This document shows positions 26,202 to 37,231 of a stretch of 64,000 nucleotides of DNA, in pieces. The notes below the pieces were generated by a model. That model was not told the origin of the DNA and made no database searches. It saw only the letters and a list, made by a program, of their open reading frames with translations. Numbering within the stretch: position 1 is the first letter of the stretch; every line of letters begins with the position of its first letter. Both the position numbers and the translations under genes were made by a program. Source of the stretch: Scytalidium lignicola (Eukaryota; Ascomycota; Leotiomycetes); the NCBI GenBank assembly GCA_002812745.2, contig NCSJ02000065.1, positions 62,001 through 126,000 of the forward strand. Reading direction: 5' to 3'.

Positions 26202-27234
26202 TTTGTCCTTGACGTGCAAGTATACTGTGATTCTGAGCTGGCTGGCAATACGTGAATAGATTCTAGGATTTTAGAAAACAGCCATTTTATTTAGATACGA
26301 CTTAAGATCAAGGCTCTATCTTTATGTAGCAGACGGCTCTTCTTCTATATCAAGACTGATCTACTATAAACTTATAAAATAAGCACATAAGCTTGCTTCT
26401 CTAAGAGCGTCCAGGTGCTTCCTTGAGCATATGTGATGAAGATAAGATTAGGCGCTACGACACAGCTCCCAACTGTACGGGCAAGATGTTGGTTATCGGA
26501 CTGTCCGACAGATGTAGCACGCTTTGCGGCTAATGGGAAAATAGAATACTATCTCCCCGCCTCCTCCTAAAAGATTTCATACCTGCGAGGGTAAAAGTGT
26601 GGTTTGCGTGATCTTATCTGCTCAACCCCTCGTATAACCCTTGCAATGCGGGATTCAATTTTATGAATATTACCCAAATGAGCTCATAGAGTCCTTGCAG
26701 TCCTTGTTCAGAATCTCATAATCTTAGTCTAATCCCAATCCAACCCTAGCAGTAATCCCAGATTTGAAACCCTTGCAAGTATGAATCTTTTATGTGGGGG
26801 AGGGGGATAGTAAGTTACTACTGTACAAATTATCACCTCTTGCGGGAAAGCTTCACTTTTCTGGATCCTTATCTGCAAGGTGTGTAGAGTTGCCTAATGC
26901 TTTTTTGGATGTCTATGTACCCACTGATCTACGCCCATTAGAGTTCGTATTGCATTATCAGTCTCATCTTTCCGTCTTAGCTACCTTAACTACGCCTCCA
27001 CACCGTAGTAGTGTGAATGGTCGTTCTTAGAAGGGGATTTAGTTTCCAACTCTAGTAAGCTCGTCAGCTAGCGGAGACTACTGCTGCTCACCCGTTTTTG
27101 GTGGTTCTGGACTGCTCATAAATAAAATGACTGTGGTTATGTTGGGAAAAAGAAGAGCTGGTATTTTCATCCTAAATTTCCATCTTCCTGTATANTTTTT
27201 TTACTATAGGCAACTTTGATACTATTATTCCAAA
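26202..27234. other. Divergent intergenic region, Atg22-like / dioxygenase
   Basis: Shared upstream region of two divergent genes. It contains a near-palindromic CGG-N5-CCG element at 26497-26507 and an isolated N at 27195 before a T run close to the dioxygenase start. No supported gene. Confidence 0.6.
26496..26508. promoter_or_regulatory. Palindromic CGG-N5-CCG element in divergent promoter
   Basis: The 13-mer TCGGACTGTCCGA is a perfect palindrome around its central T, with CGG and CCG triplets 5 nt apart. It lies 295 bp upstream of the Atg22-like start and about 730 bp upstream of the dioxygenase start. It resembles binding sites of homodimeric zinc-cluster regulators; which factor would bind is unknown. 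Confidence 0.3.
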
Positions 27235-28752
27235 ATGGGTTATCCTATGGAGGAGTTAGACGTTACTACACGAGAAACTGTCTTCGACCCTAAAGCAAGT
27301 TACAACAGTCACGCTCACCCTCTATACATCTCTCCAACTGTAATATTAACGCTTCCATTCCTAGATACATCTTGCGTGCTCCCCTCCTACAAAATGCTTC
27401 ACTTTAGAGGACCTGAAAATTCCTCCTAGTGCTACATCCACCCCCATCGCTGCAACCGTCCCCTTTCCCATTCTCTCCGCAGAAGGTGTCCGTGCCTATC
27501 GCCGCTCTCTCTTCTCGCCCAAGATCCTAGAAAATTGTGGAGCCGTGCTTCATCCCGGAACTATGGTCTTGCGTAATCCAGCCGAGTATTCTACTTTTAT
27601 TCATGACTTTTGGACGCATCCTGCAACTATTCGATTGGTTTCGGATGCAATGGGGTTGCCGTTGTCGGTGATTATGTCGACAGAGATTGGGCATACTAAT
27701 ATTCAGACAGAGGGAAAGAATCTAGAGGAAATGATAAGCATGCTTAACGTGGAGCCGGATCAGACGAAAGTAGAGCTTACGGAGGAGGAGAAAGCGCACG
27801 ATCCTTTGCAATCTACACTTGTTGGATGGCAGTGAGTTTCTTCCCTTTTCAACTTTAATATTTGTTTCCGAGTGTTACATCTAAGCCTGACTATCACAGC
27901 TACGACTCTTATCCTTATGTTTGTGTCATAATGTTGAGTGACACGGAAGGTATGGTGGGCGGCGAAACATATATTAAAACTGGTGATGGAGTACCTGCGA
28001 AGGTAGGTCTTAATAATATATGCTCTGAAAGATAAAGGATCATAAGCTTAATTATATAGGTTGAGGGCCCTATCATGGGATACGGTGTCCTCCTTCAAGG
28101 CGGAGAAGTCCAACACGCGGCGGCAAAGGCGTTTGGCGTCAAAGAGCGGATAACTACTATAACATCATACCGTGCTGATATTCCAGGCCTGTACGACTCG
28201 AGTTATATCAGTAATGTCCGACCCTACGCAAATATAAATGTTCTGTACAAGCAATGGGCAGACTACCGGTTATCTAAGATGAAATTTGAGATTGAGATGC
28301 TTCAGAAGAGAATAGCACAATCTAATGACCCGTTAGATATAGCCGACGTTTATGGAGTCGTGGAGCATCAGATCCAGTATTTGAAGCGTACTTCGTATCA
28401 ACTGATACCTTATGATATACACGCAGCTGTGATGCGGAAGTTTGGAAGATCGACGATTTATAATGCACCGACGATATGGGCAAAGGCCCAAGAGTTACCA
28501 ACCTTTGAAGAATGCGTCGCATCTATTGATAAAGATAAATGGATGCCCAGAAGCTTGTTATGGGTGGATCTTGCTGAAACGCGAATGAATATCCGAGCGG
28601 GAAAAATACTTGAGGCTCAGAAAGGTCGATACAAATGGGATAAAATGAGACAGTTTACCATGGGTGATGAATTGCTTCGTCAAGGACTTCCCGAGTTGTT
28701 TTTATTATGGCTTGAAGCTACTGGTTTGTTTGCACTAACTCAAACTTCGTGA
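27235..28752 (+). CDS. Fungal 2-oxoglutarate/Fe(II)-dependent dioxygenase-like protein
   Basis: Putative non-heme iron oxygenase; substrate unknown. Four exons: 27235-27294, 27365-27831, 27900-28002, 28060-28752, giving 440 residues. Intron 1 is a GC-AG intron (GCAAGT...CTAG, 70 nt) with a TTAAC-type branch site. Only this splice yields the continuous FDPK-IHLACSPPTKCFTLEDL stretch without a stop. The iron-binding facial triad is visible: His176-Tyr-Asp178 (the His codon is created by splicing of intron 2) and His229, with Arg240 placed to bind 2-oxoglutarate. The long C-terminal part is helical and rich in Lys/Arg/Glu. The gene is divergent from the Atg22-like transporter. It resembles a family of uncharacterised fungal oxygenases often found near secondary-metabolism genes, but no such cluster is present here. 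Confidence 0.8.
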
Positions 28753-30587
28753 ACGTGAAACCTATTGCTTGTGTATAGGCTGATATGAGATGGTCAGCGG
28801 AGTGAGTATTTTGACTTACAGCTGGATTTCGATTCGAATTGTGACAAAAATTCACAGATTGGTATCCCCAGCTCAAATTCACAAGCAACAGCCCTTACTT
28901 TGTCATTCAATATCCTTTAACACCAGAAATCAATTCCCTTCGCAATATTTATTACAAGAAATTACCTGATACTTTGTGCTCCCCTTCGCATTGTCAGCAT
29001 ACCTAACTTATGAGAGGATTCTTTATAGCAAGAGTAATGCCTTAAGAGAGACAAAGTTCAATATAGATAATTGCTGTATGATGATGATGATGATGATAAC
29101 TATCGTACCATGCCCGTTTACTTGTCCTACAAACCCCATGGAGGCGGACGCCTATATTGGCTTCCTTCTGTTGAGCAAGTTACAGATACTGATCGTAATG
29201 AGTAACTAAAATATAACTGGAATTGTATTACTTGAATTAACTACTGCATAGTGGTCAAGTATTGCCATGTATAGAGAGGCCCTGTAACCAGCCATAATAT
29301 GGCTGGCTTACGGGCCCTTATAGTAGTTGCTTGTAAGCAACCGTAAGCCGCTGTAGGCAACACTTCCAACACTTCCTTTACTTGTCACCGTTTAGACACA
29401 CAGAAATAAAATTATACCAATTTTATAGTGTTGTAGCTAATATAATACCTCCATATTCTAGCCTGTTTCAAGACTTACCAATTAAGCTTTCCTAGCCTAA
29501 TAATCCCTTAATAATCTTTTTAAACCCTTCTTTAATAACACTGAGTAACTCAACTCTTGTAGTAAAGTTCTGAACTATTAGCCCTGTTTACTAGCCTTTG
29601 CTCAAGCAATATACTTTATTTCAACTGTAAATATAACCATATAATACTGTTTTGTTAAAGGTTATAAAACAGCTGTATTACTTAATATATACTTTATAAT
29701 AAAACGATATTATATTATATCTTTAATATAGTTAATATTATACAGTCCCTCCCCCTGAATCGTTGTCGAGTGGCAAAATGAACCAGAGTATAATAGCCAA
29801 TTACAACAATTTTCTAGAATCTACCATTTTGATTGGCTTTAATAGCTTATATAATCTTGCCACTCAACACCGATTCAGGGGGAGGGACTGTAATAACCCT
29901 TCAATTTCACATTTTCAAGTTTACAACTAAATTGTAAAGTATATTTCTTAGTCCTTTAAAAGTGATGAATATACTTGAGAGTACCATTCTAATGCATAAT
30001 TATAAAGTTATTACAATATTACTGTTGATCTTTTTGTGACTTTAAAAAGGTGAAGTACTCAAGTGAGTTAAAATAACCTACTATACAATAAGTATAGTCT
30101 ACTACAAGCAAATGTACAGTATAGTATATGAGGATATTTTCTTTCCTTTCTTTTCTTTACTTAAATTTATCTCTTTTTATATTTTATATTCCAGTCTTCA
30201 TCAATTTCTTTCTCCCCTTCCCCTTTCCCATTTCCCCTTTCCCATTTAACGATTCCTCATCAAACCTAAACCAAACCAAATCAAACCAAACCAACAGAGG
30301 AGTGGGGAGGATTTTTTTCCCTATCTTGGTGACTCATTTCCCAATAGAAACAAATCAGACAGATAAGAAAAACAAAATTTAACAATCTTATTTTAAGTAA
30401 AATTTAAAAATAGGTAACAAGGTCCCCCGAGGTGAGAATGATATACCCTCAATTTTCCTTATATTCTAGAAGTGGATCTCATGCTTTGATAATGTCTGCT
30501 TAAACAGGGGGACAGACATACTTTCCGAGGAACACTGACAAGTAAAGCACTTGATCCACTCTTCAGTAAAATCTTTTTTGCATTCTT
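28753..30587. other. AT-rich gene-poor region with a MITE and repeat-like palindromes
   Basis: No supported gene. Around 29,285-29,365 there are small palindromes (AGCCATAATATGGCT, GTTGCTTGTAAGCAAC). About 29,400-29,740 and 29,890-30,180 are very AT-rich. A 148-bp terminal-inverted-repeat element sits between the two AT blocks. The composition suggests decayed transposon DNA. A pyrimidine-rich tract fills 30,130-30,250. Confidence 0.65.
29743..29890. mobile_element. MITE with 34-bp terminal inverted repeats and TA flanks
   Basis: A 148-bp non-coding element. The left end begins CAGTCCCTCCCCCTGAATCG, and the reverse complement of the right end begins with the same 20 bases. The match runs 34 bp with two differences. 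Both ends are flanked by TA (29741-29742 and 29891-29892), the target duplication made by Tc1/mariner-type transposases. The interior is AT-rich and itself partly self-complementary. There is no coding capacity, so it would need a transposase supplied in trans. No second copy occurs in this window. Confidence 0.75.
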
Positions 30588-32179
30588 TTAATTGTACCCG
30601 TACTCCGTATTCGGAGAGTTTGAGTGCTTGTAACGTGTGTCTGGAGGATGATCCTCCTTGTAAAACTTACATCCATAAGCGTTGCACAACGGTGGTTGAT
30701 TTGGCCGGGATATAGTGCTCGGGCAATGATGGCCGTAAATGCAGTTATCTAGTACACATTCCTGACCGTTCGAGCATGGATGGAGACGATTAAGGAAAGC
30801 GAGAGCGTCAAGCTCCTCGCCTGTCGCATCATGATCATGCTCAAAGGCGCACTCTCGATTGTTGCACTCCCCGCGAAGGTACCAAAAGTTGCAGAGCTTT
30901 TTGGGAGTTCGCTTCTTTACCTCCTGCACAACTACTGGGTTAACCATGAGCGGCGGGTCGAGGCCTCGTGGGCCCGGGTCCCAAATAACTTCAAGGCTTG
31001 GAGTACTTTTCACCGGTAGTGGACTGCTTTTGACTGATATAACAGGGGGTTTACTTAGTGGTAGCGTGGCGATTGATGATACGCCCGCCCAGGTGGATGG
31101 AGCTGGCGCAGCCGAGGTTGTTGTTGTTCGATCAACGAGTTTCTCGCCGCGGAAGAGGTCTTTAGTTAAATTTATGACTGGGAGTCCGGTTGCTGTCAGC
31201 TCCCGAACAGTTGGCGATCCTTCAATTATAGCAACGGGACAGCGGTCATCTTGCCTGACCACGTCATCTAGGAAAGGTGCATACCCCGAATCATGGGAGA
31301 TTCCAAGGAGGATCTGTTTGCAGTTATGGTTTCGAATATTCCAGCGTGTTGCCTCTACGAGCTTGTCAGTTCTGTCGGAGCTTGGGATGGAAGGAGATGG
31401 CTCACCTCTAATCTTGGAATCAGCACGTTCCTTCCCGTGTCCAACATCGATAAAGTCGAAGGAAGCTTTTCCTTGTGTAAATCCTAATGTAAACTCTTTG
31501 AATTCATCTGGCTTGTCGATGCAACCATTACGGACCATAGCCTTCGCTAGACCACTAATGTTTGCATAAACTTTTGCTATTACTTCAGTTTCTTCTGTAA
31601 TGCCTTTGCAGTGTTCAAAAATAACATTTCGTAAAGCGTTCGCGGCTTTCTTGCCACCTTCTAACCCTTGGCGGACGAAGTCCTGGTGGAACTGTAATCA
31701 TGAGTTAGTTTGGCACGCATATATGGAAGTATAACAAGCAAGGCTGGGCGCGCGTACAATCATACCATCGCCATCAAACAAAGCTACAACATAGGGATTT
31801 CGATTCTATCTCCTGTTAGCTATTGTTTTGACCGCAAGAAGTTGCTTCAACATGCCTTCATAGATTCACATTCCATTGTAGCCTGCGAGATACGCTGTGT
31901 AGCTGCATTCATCTGCTGTTGTAATTCCCTTCGTGATTTCTTAGAATCATCTAAATCCAGGTGGGCATCTTCGAGTTCTTTAGAAAGTCTTGCATTATCA
32001 TTTTGAATTCTGTCGCAGTACAGGAACAAATCCTACGAATGGCTGTCAGCAATAAATCCACTTCATTGAACGGCGACTCTGCTTCAACAGGGGCTCACTT
32101 TTATTAATTCATCGGACGTAACCCTCTGCGACTGCAGAGCTTGGAAACGCTGGAAAAATTCCATCATACCCACTGCCAT
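30588..32179 (-). CDS. CCCH-type zinc-finger protein with N-terminal coiled coil
   Basis: Probable RNA-binding protein of a fungal CCCH family; function unknown. Four exons: 32099-32179, 31856-32032, 31758-31805, 30588-31691, giving 469 residues. The intron between exons 2 and 3 (31806-31855, 50 nt) appears to use a GC donor (GCATGT) and an AG acceptor; no GT donor keeps the frame open. Exon 2 is a heptad-like coiled coil. Exon 3 carries the conserved NRNPYVVALFDGDGMI, the start of an alpha/beta domain that runs to about residue 280. Zinc fingers are Cys369-Cys378-Cys383-His387 (CX8CX4CX3H) and Cys408-Cys414-Cys419-His423, with a further Cys/His group near residues 438-455. The middle is Pro/Ser-rich. 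The C-terminal codons overlap a copy of the TACTCCGTA repeat at 30601-30609. Confidence 0.83.
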
Positions 32180-33125
32180 ATTGCATAGGATGGACTGTTA
32201 AGGGTAGGTAAAGATAGATAAGTCGGCTTTATATAAGTACCCAATCTGAAAAAAGATAAACTCGTATCAGTAAACGTTGTGAATAGTCGACCTGGTTGTA
32301 ATCAATCTGTCCTCGAATAGATCACAAGATGTACATAACAGAAAGATAGATGAACGTGGAAAGAATCAGCTTTTATCTAACAAAAGATCACGGAGAAGAA
32401 GGTTCGAGGTTCTTGGAATAATATGGTCGCCACACGCCAAGGGGCCTCTCTCCCTGACTTGGAAAGGTTAATTAATTAACTAGCGCCAGACTCGCGGCTC
32501 GGACCTGGCGCAGCAACCACCAGACGGTGCCGTATGCGCTGTAATAAAGGACTTGATAGGGTATTGCAGGGCAAATTGGTTTCCTTTCAAGGTTCTAAGA
32601 ATAGGAATTGCAGCCGATCAAAACACACTGCTACGTGCCCCCAATTGTAGGATCTACAAAGAAAGTTTCTTTAACTTTGTTTATTTATCCTCAAATCCCT
32701 GGCTGCAACATTTTTCTTTTGTCGTGGCAAAGTCTTAATTAATAACTTAATCATCCGCTTATCGGGTGCTTAAGCTCCTTATCTAGCGACCCGCTTTTGT
32801 CAGCTCCAGAGCTTGTTCAACAGCTTCCTGGGATTCATGCACTTGTAACTTATTTATATGTTGGATTATCAAAGCAATCAAATTCTACAAGGCATTCTTT
32901 ATACTGTACAATAAAATGAAAGAAAGCATCAGCACACCCTCATACATGCGCTGTAGGCGAGATTGCGGATGCTGATAAAGCAAAGGTTCTAGAAGATGCG
33001 CTCAACGGCCATAATACCTGCAGAAGGTAATAGAAAGGAAATCATATTCTTCTGATCACTACTCTTTGAATGATCTGAAAGCATCGATTAAAGGATGATT
33101 TCAGAGAAAAATCCAGCGCACTCAT
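32180..33125. other. Intergenic, no gene seen
   Basis: Upstream of the CCCH gene and downstream of the RID-like gene. Base composition is mixed and open frames are short. I recognise nothing beyond ordinary promoter and 3' sequence. Confidence 0.6.
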
Positions 33126-35268
33126 CTAGACAATCAAAATATCCCCGCCGCGGTTACCGTCCACCCTCTCGAGGTGTTCCTTGATGGATCGTAGAATGAT
33201 TGCACCTATGCAAGGTGGTACGGCATTTCCAATCTGGCGTTTGATATCTTTCCCACGAAACTCGTGATTATGCGGAAAGCCCTGGAGCGCAGCAATTTCT
33301 CTAGCCGTAAGTAATCGATGTCCATCAGGATGAGATCTTCTTTCGCCACCGTTGCAAGTAATACAATTCACAATTCCCGAAGCATCCCAGGCGTCATACT
33401 GCCCTCTTATTGCGGCTTGGGGGTCGTGATTTGGCGCCCTCAGAGGGACAGAATTAAGTACGGACCTCACTGAAGTGTAGGGTTTTAAACCTCCAATCCC
33501 ATTTTCTCCATGAGTGTATTCCGGGAAGCTTGGTAGTGACTCTCCTGGTCTAATACAAGTCAGTCTCCTCTCTCCACTTCAGGAATAGGGGAAATATGCC
33601 AACGTACGCAGCAGCAACAATAATCAAGCGTTTTCGTCGTTGAGCCAAACCAAATTTCTCGAAAGATATCACCTGCCAGCTGACGGAGAAGCCAAAGTTG
33701 GTAAACATATGGATCAAGGCGTTAAAAGCATGCTGGAACTTTTTTTGAACCACAATGCCAAACGTCTGTTCTAGTGTGACAATCCGGGGCCGTAGTTTTT
33801 CAAGAAGACACCAAACAGCGTAGAGTGAGGCAAAGTTCATATCATCATTCTTCCCAATTCTGGTGTGTATTGGCGAGAACACCTGACACGGGGGTGAAAG
33901 ATGCAGGATAACTACAAATCTTGGAGACTTCTCGGCAGTTAGCACCACAAATTTATGAATTGTGCAGTTATATGCCGTTGCACTAGGAAAATTCCATCGC
34001 CAGGTTTCCATAGGATTGGGGTCGAAGTCGAGGCCAAACTTTATTGCCAACCCTGCCATGAAGGCTCCTCTTGTCATCCCTCCAGCTCCTGAAACTGCAT
34101 AAAGTGAGCCTTAATGCCTCTGTAATACAGCTATAGAATGTGTTGACTTACAAATATCTCCAAAGGTGTACTTGCTTCTTGAGCTCGAATTTGCATTTGG
34201 AATTTCTGGCGATGAGTTCGAAGAAGCCTTTGATCCTCTATGGCTAACATTAGGCGGATTTGCTACTTTAGTCTTTGAGGGACTGCTGTTCTCTGTGTAT
34301 GCATGTTTCTGCATACTGCAAACATTATGATATATTTGTTTACATACCAGGCAGAATCGCGGTTCAATAGATCCACCCTTTGGGCTTTCATTCCGCCAGG
34401 CTAGTAGTCGAGCTTCGCTGGACTCACTATAACTCGGGGTACATTCATCGTCTCGCAGTGTTTCCAACTGTTTACATCGATATTTATTTGCGAAGTTGAT
34501 CATATCATATGCAGTGTGATAAACAGAGACATATTTCCAGCGCACTACGAGAACCTCGTTTTGCATGATATGACTCTTTCGTTCGTTGGAAGTGCGGATG
34601 TGCTTAACATTTGATGGATTGTAGCGGCAGGCCGGGAATGGCTTGTTTGTCTTAGTCAACTTTCGAATACGAAGGACGTCTTCAAGTCTAACTTCGTGTA
34701 TATTCTGTTCTTCAATCGGTCGCTTGTCGTCAAGGTCTACGTCGTAAATGAAACACAGTTCGTTCATCTTCCTCGGCAAGAGGCCATCAAGCGTATGTGT
34801 TCTCACTAATTTCCAACCCCTAAGGAGAATGCTCTCCGTCAATTGGTTTTGGATAATGATATGGATATGGAGAAAACTCCCATCCTTTAGCTCAACTGTT
34901 TTGCCTTTCCTTAGAGAGTACTTATGCCATTTGTAGCACTCAATCTCTACCCATGGCATTACCACTGGAGGATTTCTGAGAACACCAGATGGGCTATCCT
35001 GTTGGTTGATTTTAGACTCCTGCCATACTGGTTTTGAGGTATTATATTCTTTGTCCTCGAGCTCATCATCAACATCATATATTTCTATAACCTGATCTTT
35101 ATCAGGATCCATTATTGGTATGGAGAATTCAGCTTCATCAAGGTCGACATAATTAACCGATGTTTGGACTTGCCCACGGCGTCTTTTAGATGGGCTTTGA
35201 TCTTCTCCATCATCAATATAGATAATATCTTCTTTGAAGATAGGCATTGCACTGCTTTCTGAATCCAT
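33126..35268 (-). CDS. RID-like C5-cytosine DNA methyltransferase
   Basis: Nuclear cytosine methyltransferase homologue of the fungal RID/Masc1 group, which is needed for repeat-induced point mutation or premeiotic methylation in other ascomycetes. Exons 34152-35268, 33608-34094 and 33126-33549 give 675 residues. The N-terminal about 370 residues hold an acidic region and a BAH-like segment (about 110-280). Catalytic motifs are FSGAGG (motif I, 373-378), SPPCQVFSP with catalytic Cys442 (motif IV), LEQT (motif VI, Glu481-Gln-Thr), QRRKR (motif VIII, 524-528) and RQIGNAVPP (motif X). The Glu-Gln-Thr at motif VI, instead of the usual Glu-Asn-Val, is the hallmark of this subfamily. It is shorter than the Neurospora enzyme. 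A further intron (35275-35339, GTAAGT...CAG) probably lies in the 5' leader. It has the same orientation as its neighbours but there is no sign of co-regulation. Confidence 0.9.
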
Positions 35269-36026
35269 CAATACCTGATACGTAACTTGGGGTAGAGTGG
35301 TATTCTCAGATAAAAGAACAGTAGTAAAAGAATACTTACGCGTTATGGAAATCTAATTATCAGCTATGCTGAGGTCTCGGATGAAATATGCTGGTGAAAT
35401 TATTTGGCCATAAGCTAGAGAGCTTGGATCGAAAAGTGAAGTCGTGGTTGTGTATGTGAACAGAGCTCTAGAAACATAAGATGGAGAGCGAATAAAACAG
35501 ATGGACAGCCGAGGGCAACTGAGCAGAGAGCTTATATTTCGGAAGTACAGACAGAAAAAGCATTCTCTGCAGAAAATATATCGAGTAGAGCATATGTAGT
35601 AGCGGAGTTGTCTCGACGTAATGGATGGGGTTCGTGCCAAGGCTATATAAGTAACTCGATCAGTAGAACTTGAAAGCGAGGAATATGGTTTCGGAAGTAC
35701 GGACTTTTATGTACCGAGAAGAAATTAACAACCTAGCTGAAAGGAATCTAGAAAGCTCCGTTCCTATAGTACTACTCCATCCTGCTTGTCACATATACTC
35801 GGAAGGTAGGTCAGTCATTCAGGGAACAACTATATGGTGTTTAATTTGCTTTCGCCAGATTTTGATGCTTCAAAAAAAGGGCAATTCTGACAGGGTCAAT
35901 CGTTCCACACGCCACCGAAGACTTTATATCGGGGTTTATTATAACGTTCCATTCGAGTGTCATAATATTCATTCATTTTATTGTGACACCTCAGCATACA
36001 TCCACAGGTGAATTTTCTATATGCAC
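35269..36026. other. Intergenic, leader of the RID-like gene
   Basis: Contains the presumed 5' leader intron of the methyltransferase (35275-35339) and the 3' region of SRP19. No supported gene; the open frames here lack protein character. Confidence 0.6.
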
Positions 36027-36934
36027 TCAAGCCTTTCCCTTCTTCTTCTCTTTCTTTTTCTTTCCTTCAATTGCCCCGCCGCCACCTCCAAAGGCATCTG
36101 CTGCGCCTGGAGGCATTCCAGGTATCTGTCCCTGCATTTCTGCCATCATGTCTTTGAAGATATTGTCACTGATTCCACCTCCTGTGATTGCTGGACTATA
36201 ATACGGTAATATGGATCCCATTTTCCAGCCCTTTGGTACAGCTGGTCTCGGATATGGTTTCTTTGGATCCGGTGTAGGCACCCCAGGCACACGCACTCGG
36301 ACAGCTACTTCTTCTGTCGTTGGGTTGGCCTTTAGATGTTTTGATATTAATGTATAAAGATGGTGCTCTAATTCGCAATTCAGCAAAAAATATAATAAAA
36401 AGGTGCAGTGTTAAACCACATACTGTTCTTAATGGTTGGATTGTTTCCTCCCTTTATTTTTATTTTTACCCTGCCAGGATTCGCCCAATCTTTCGGATGC
36501 GTTTTCGCAGGCTCAAATAAGGTTTCTAACCTTAGTTTACCACATGCCGCTACAATTTCTCTCGCCATTGGATTTGGAACTGCTTGTTCTATACCAACTC
36601 TCCTTCCTTCCGCTCTCGTTCTATTCGCATCGAAGTATATTGGGTATATGCATTGAAAGTCTTTGTATTTTGAATCATCTTCGGTAGTATGGAATTGGGT
36701 ACCATCGCTTGCGGTGGTAATTTGGGATGGTTTAGAGGGTATAGTAGAAGGATTTATAAGGGAAGGATTGGCATTTGCTGCTGTTGGTGGTTGAACTTGC
36801 GAAGGACGTGGCCCTGTACGTTGCTTGAGGATTTCACGCTCATCAAAGTCGGAACCCAGGTCGTCAATGTCTTCTTCGGACGGGTCGCTGCCCAAATCAC
36901 TGTCTTCCACTTCTTCTATCCGTGCGTGCGACAT
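36027..36934 (-). CDS. SEC65: Signal recognition particle subunit SRP19 (Sec65)
   Basis: SRP19 binds SRP RNA helices 6 and 8 and helps SRP54 assemble, so it acts in co-translational targeting of secretory proteins to the ER. Exons 36424-36934 and 36027-36367 give 283 residues. The N-terminal 90 residues are an acidic, low-complexity fungal extension. The SRP19 fold begins at KDFQCIYPIYFDANRTRAEG, followed by GRRVGIEQAVPNP, an Arg-rich RNA-binding loop. The intron falls just before the helix HHLYTLISKHLKANP. The C-terminus is Gly-rich and ends in a Lys-rich tail (KKKKEKKKGKA), as in other fungal homologues. The start ATG is the only one upstream of the acidic block. Confidence 0.92.
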
Positions 36935-37231
36935 TATTATTTCTTCAGGTGAAGAGTTGTGGCATAGAGGGGTTTCAGTGGGGTTGTTTTAAGGTTGATA
37001 TTAACGTGGGAGCGGGATGTAGGGGGCACGTGACAACGATTAAGCCTGGCTTTAATCTCCTTTCTGTAGTAAAAAATGTAAATGTACTCTGTGGGATAGA
37101 ACAAATAGCCTCTCTTATGGCAGTAGAGGCATTGAAATTATGCTAATAACATTCATCATTTAATCACTAGGGTACTAACTAAGAGTTCCACGCTGAAATC
37201 ATACATAAATTAGTGTAACAACCAGACCCTT

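Noticed and set aside
24486..32179. A secondary-metabolite cluster (transporter, oxygenase, zinc-finger protein)
   Set aside because: No backbone synthase, terpene cyclase or tailoring set is present; adjacency of one oxygenase and one transporter is not enough.
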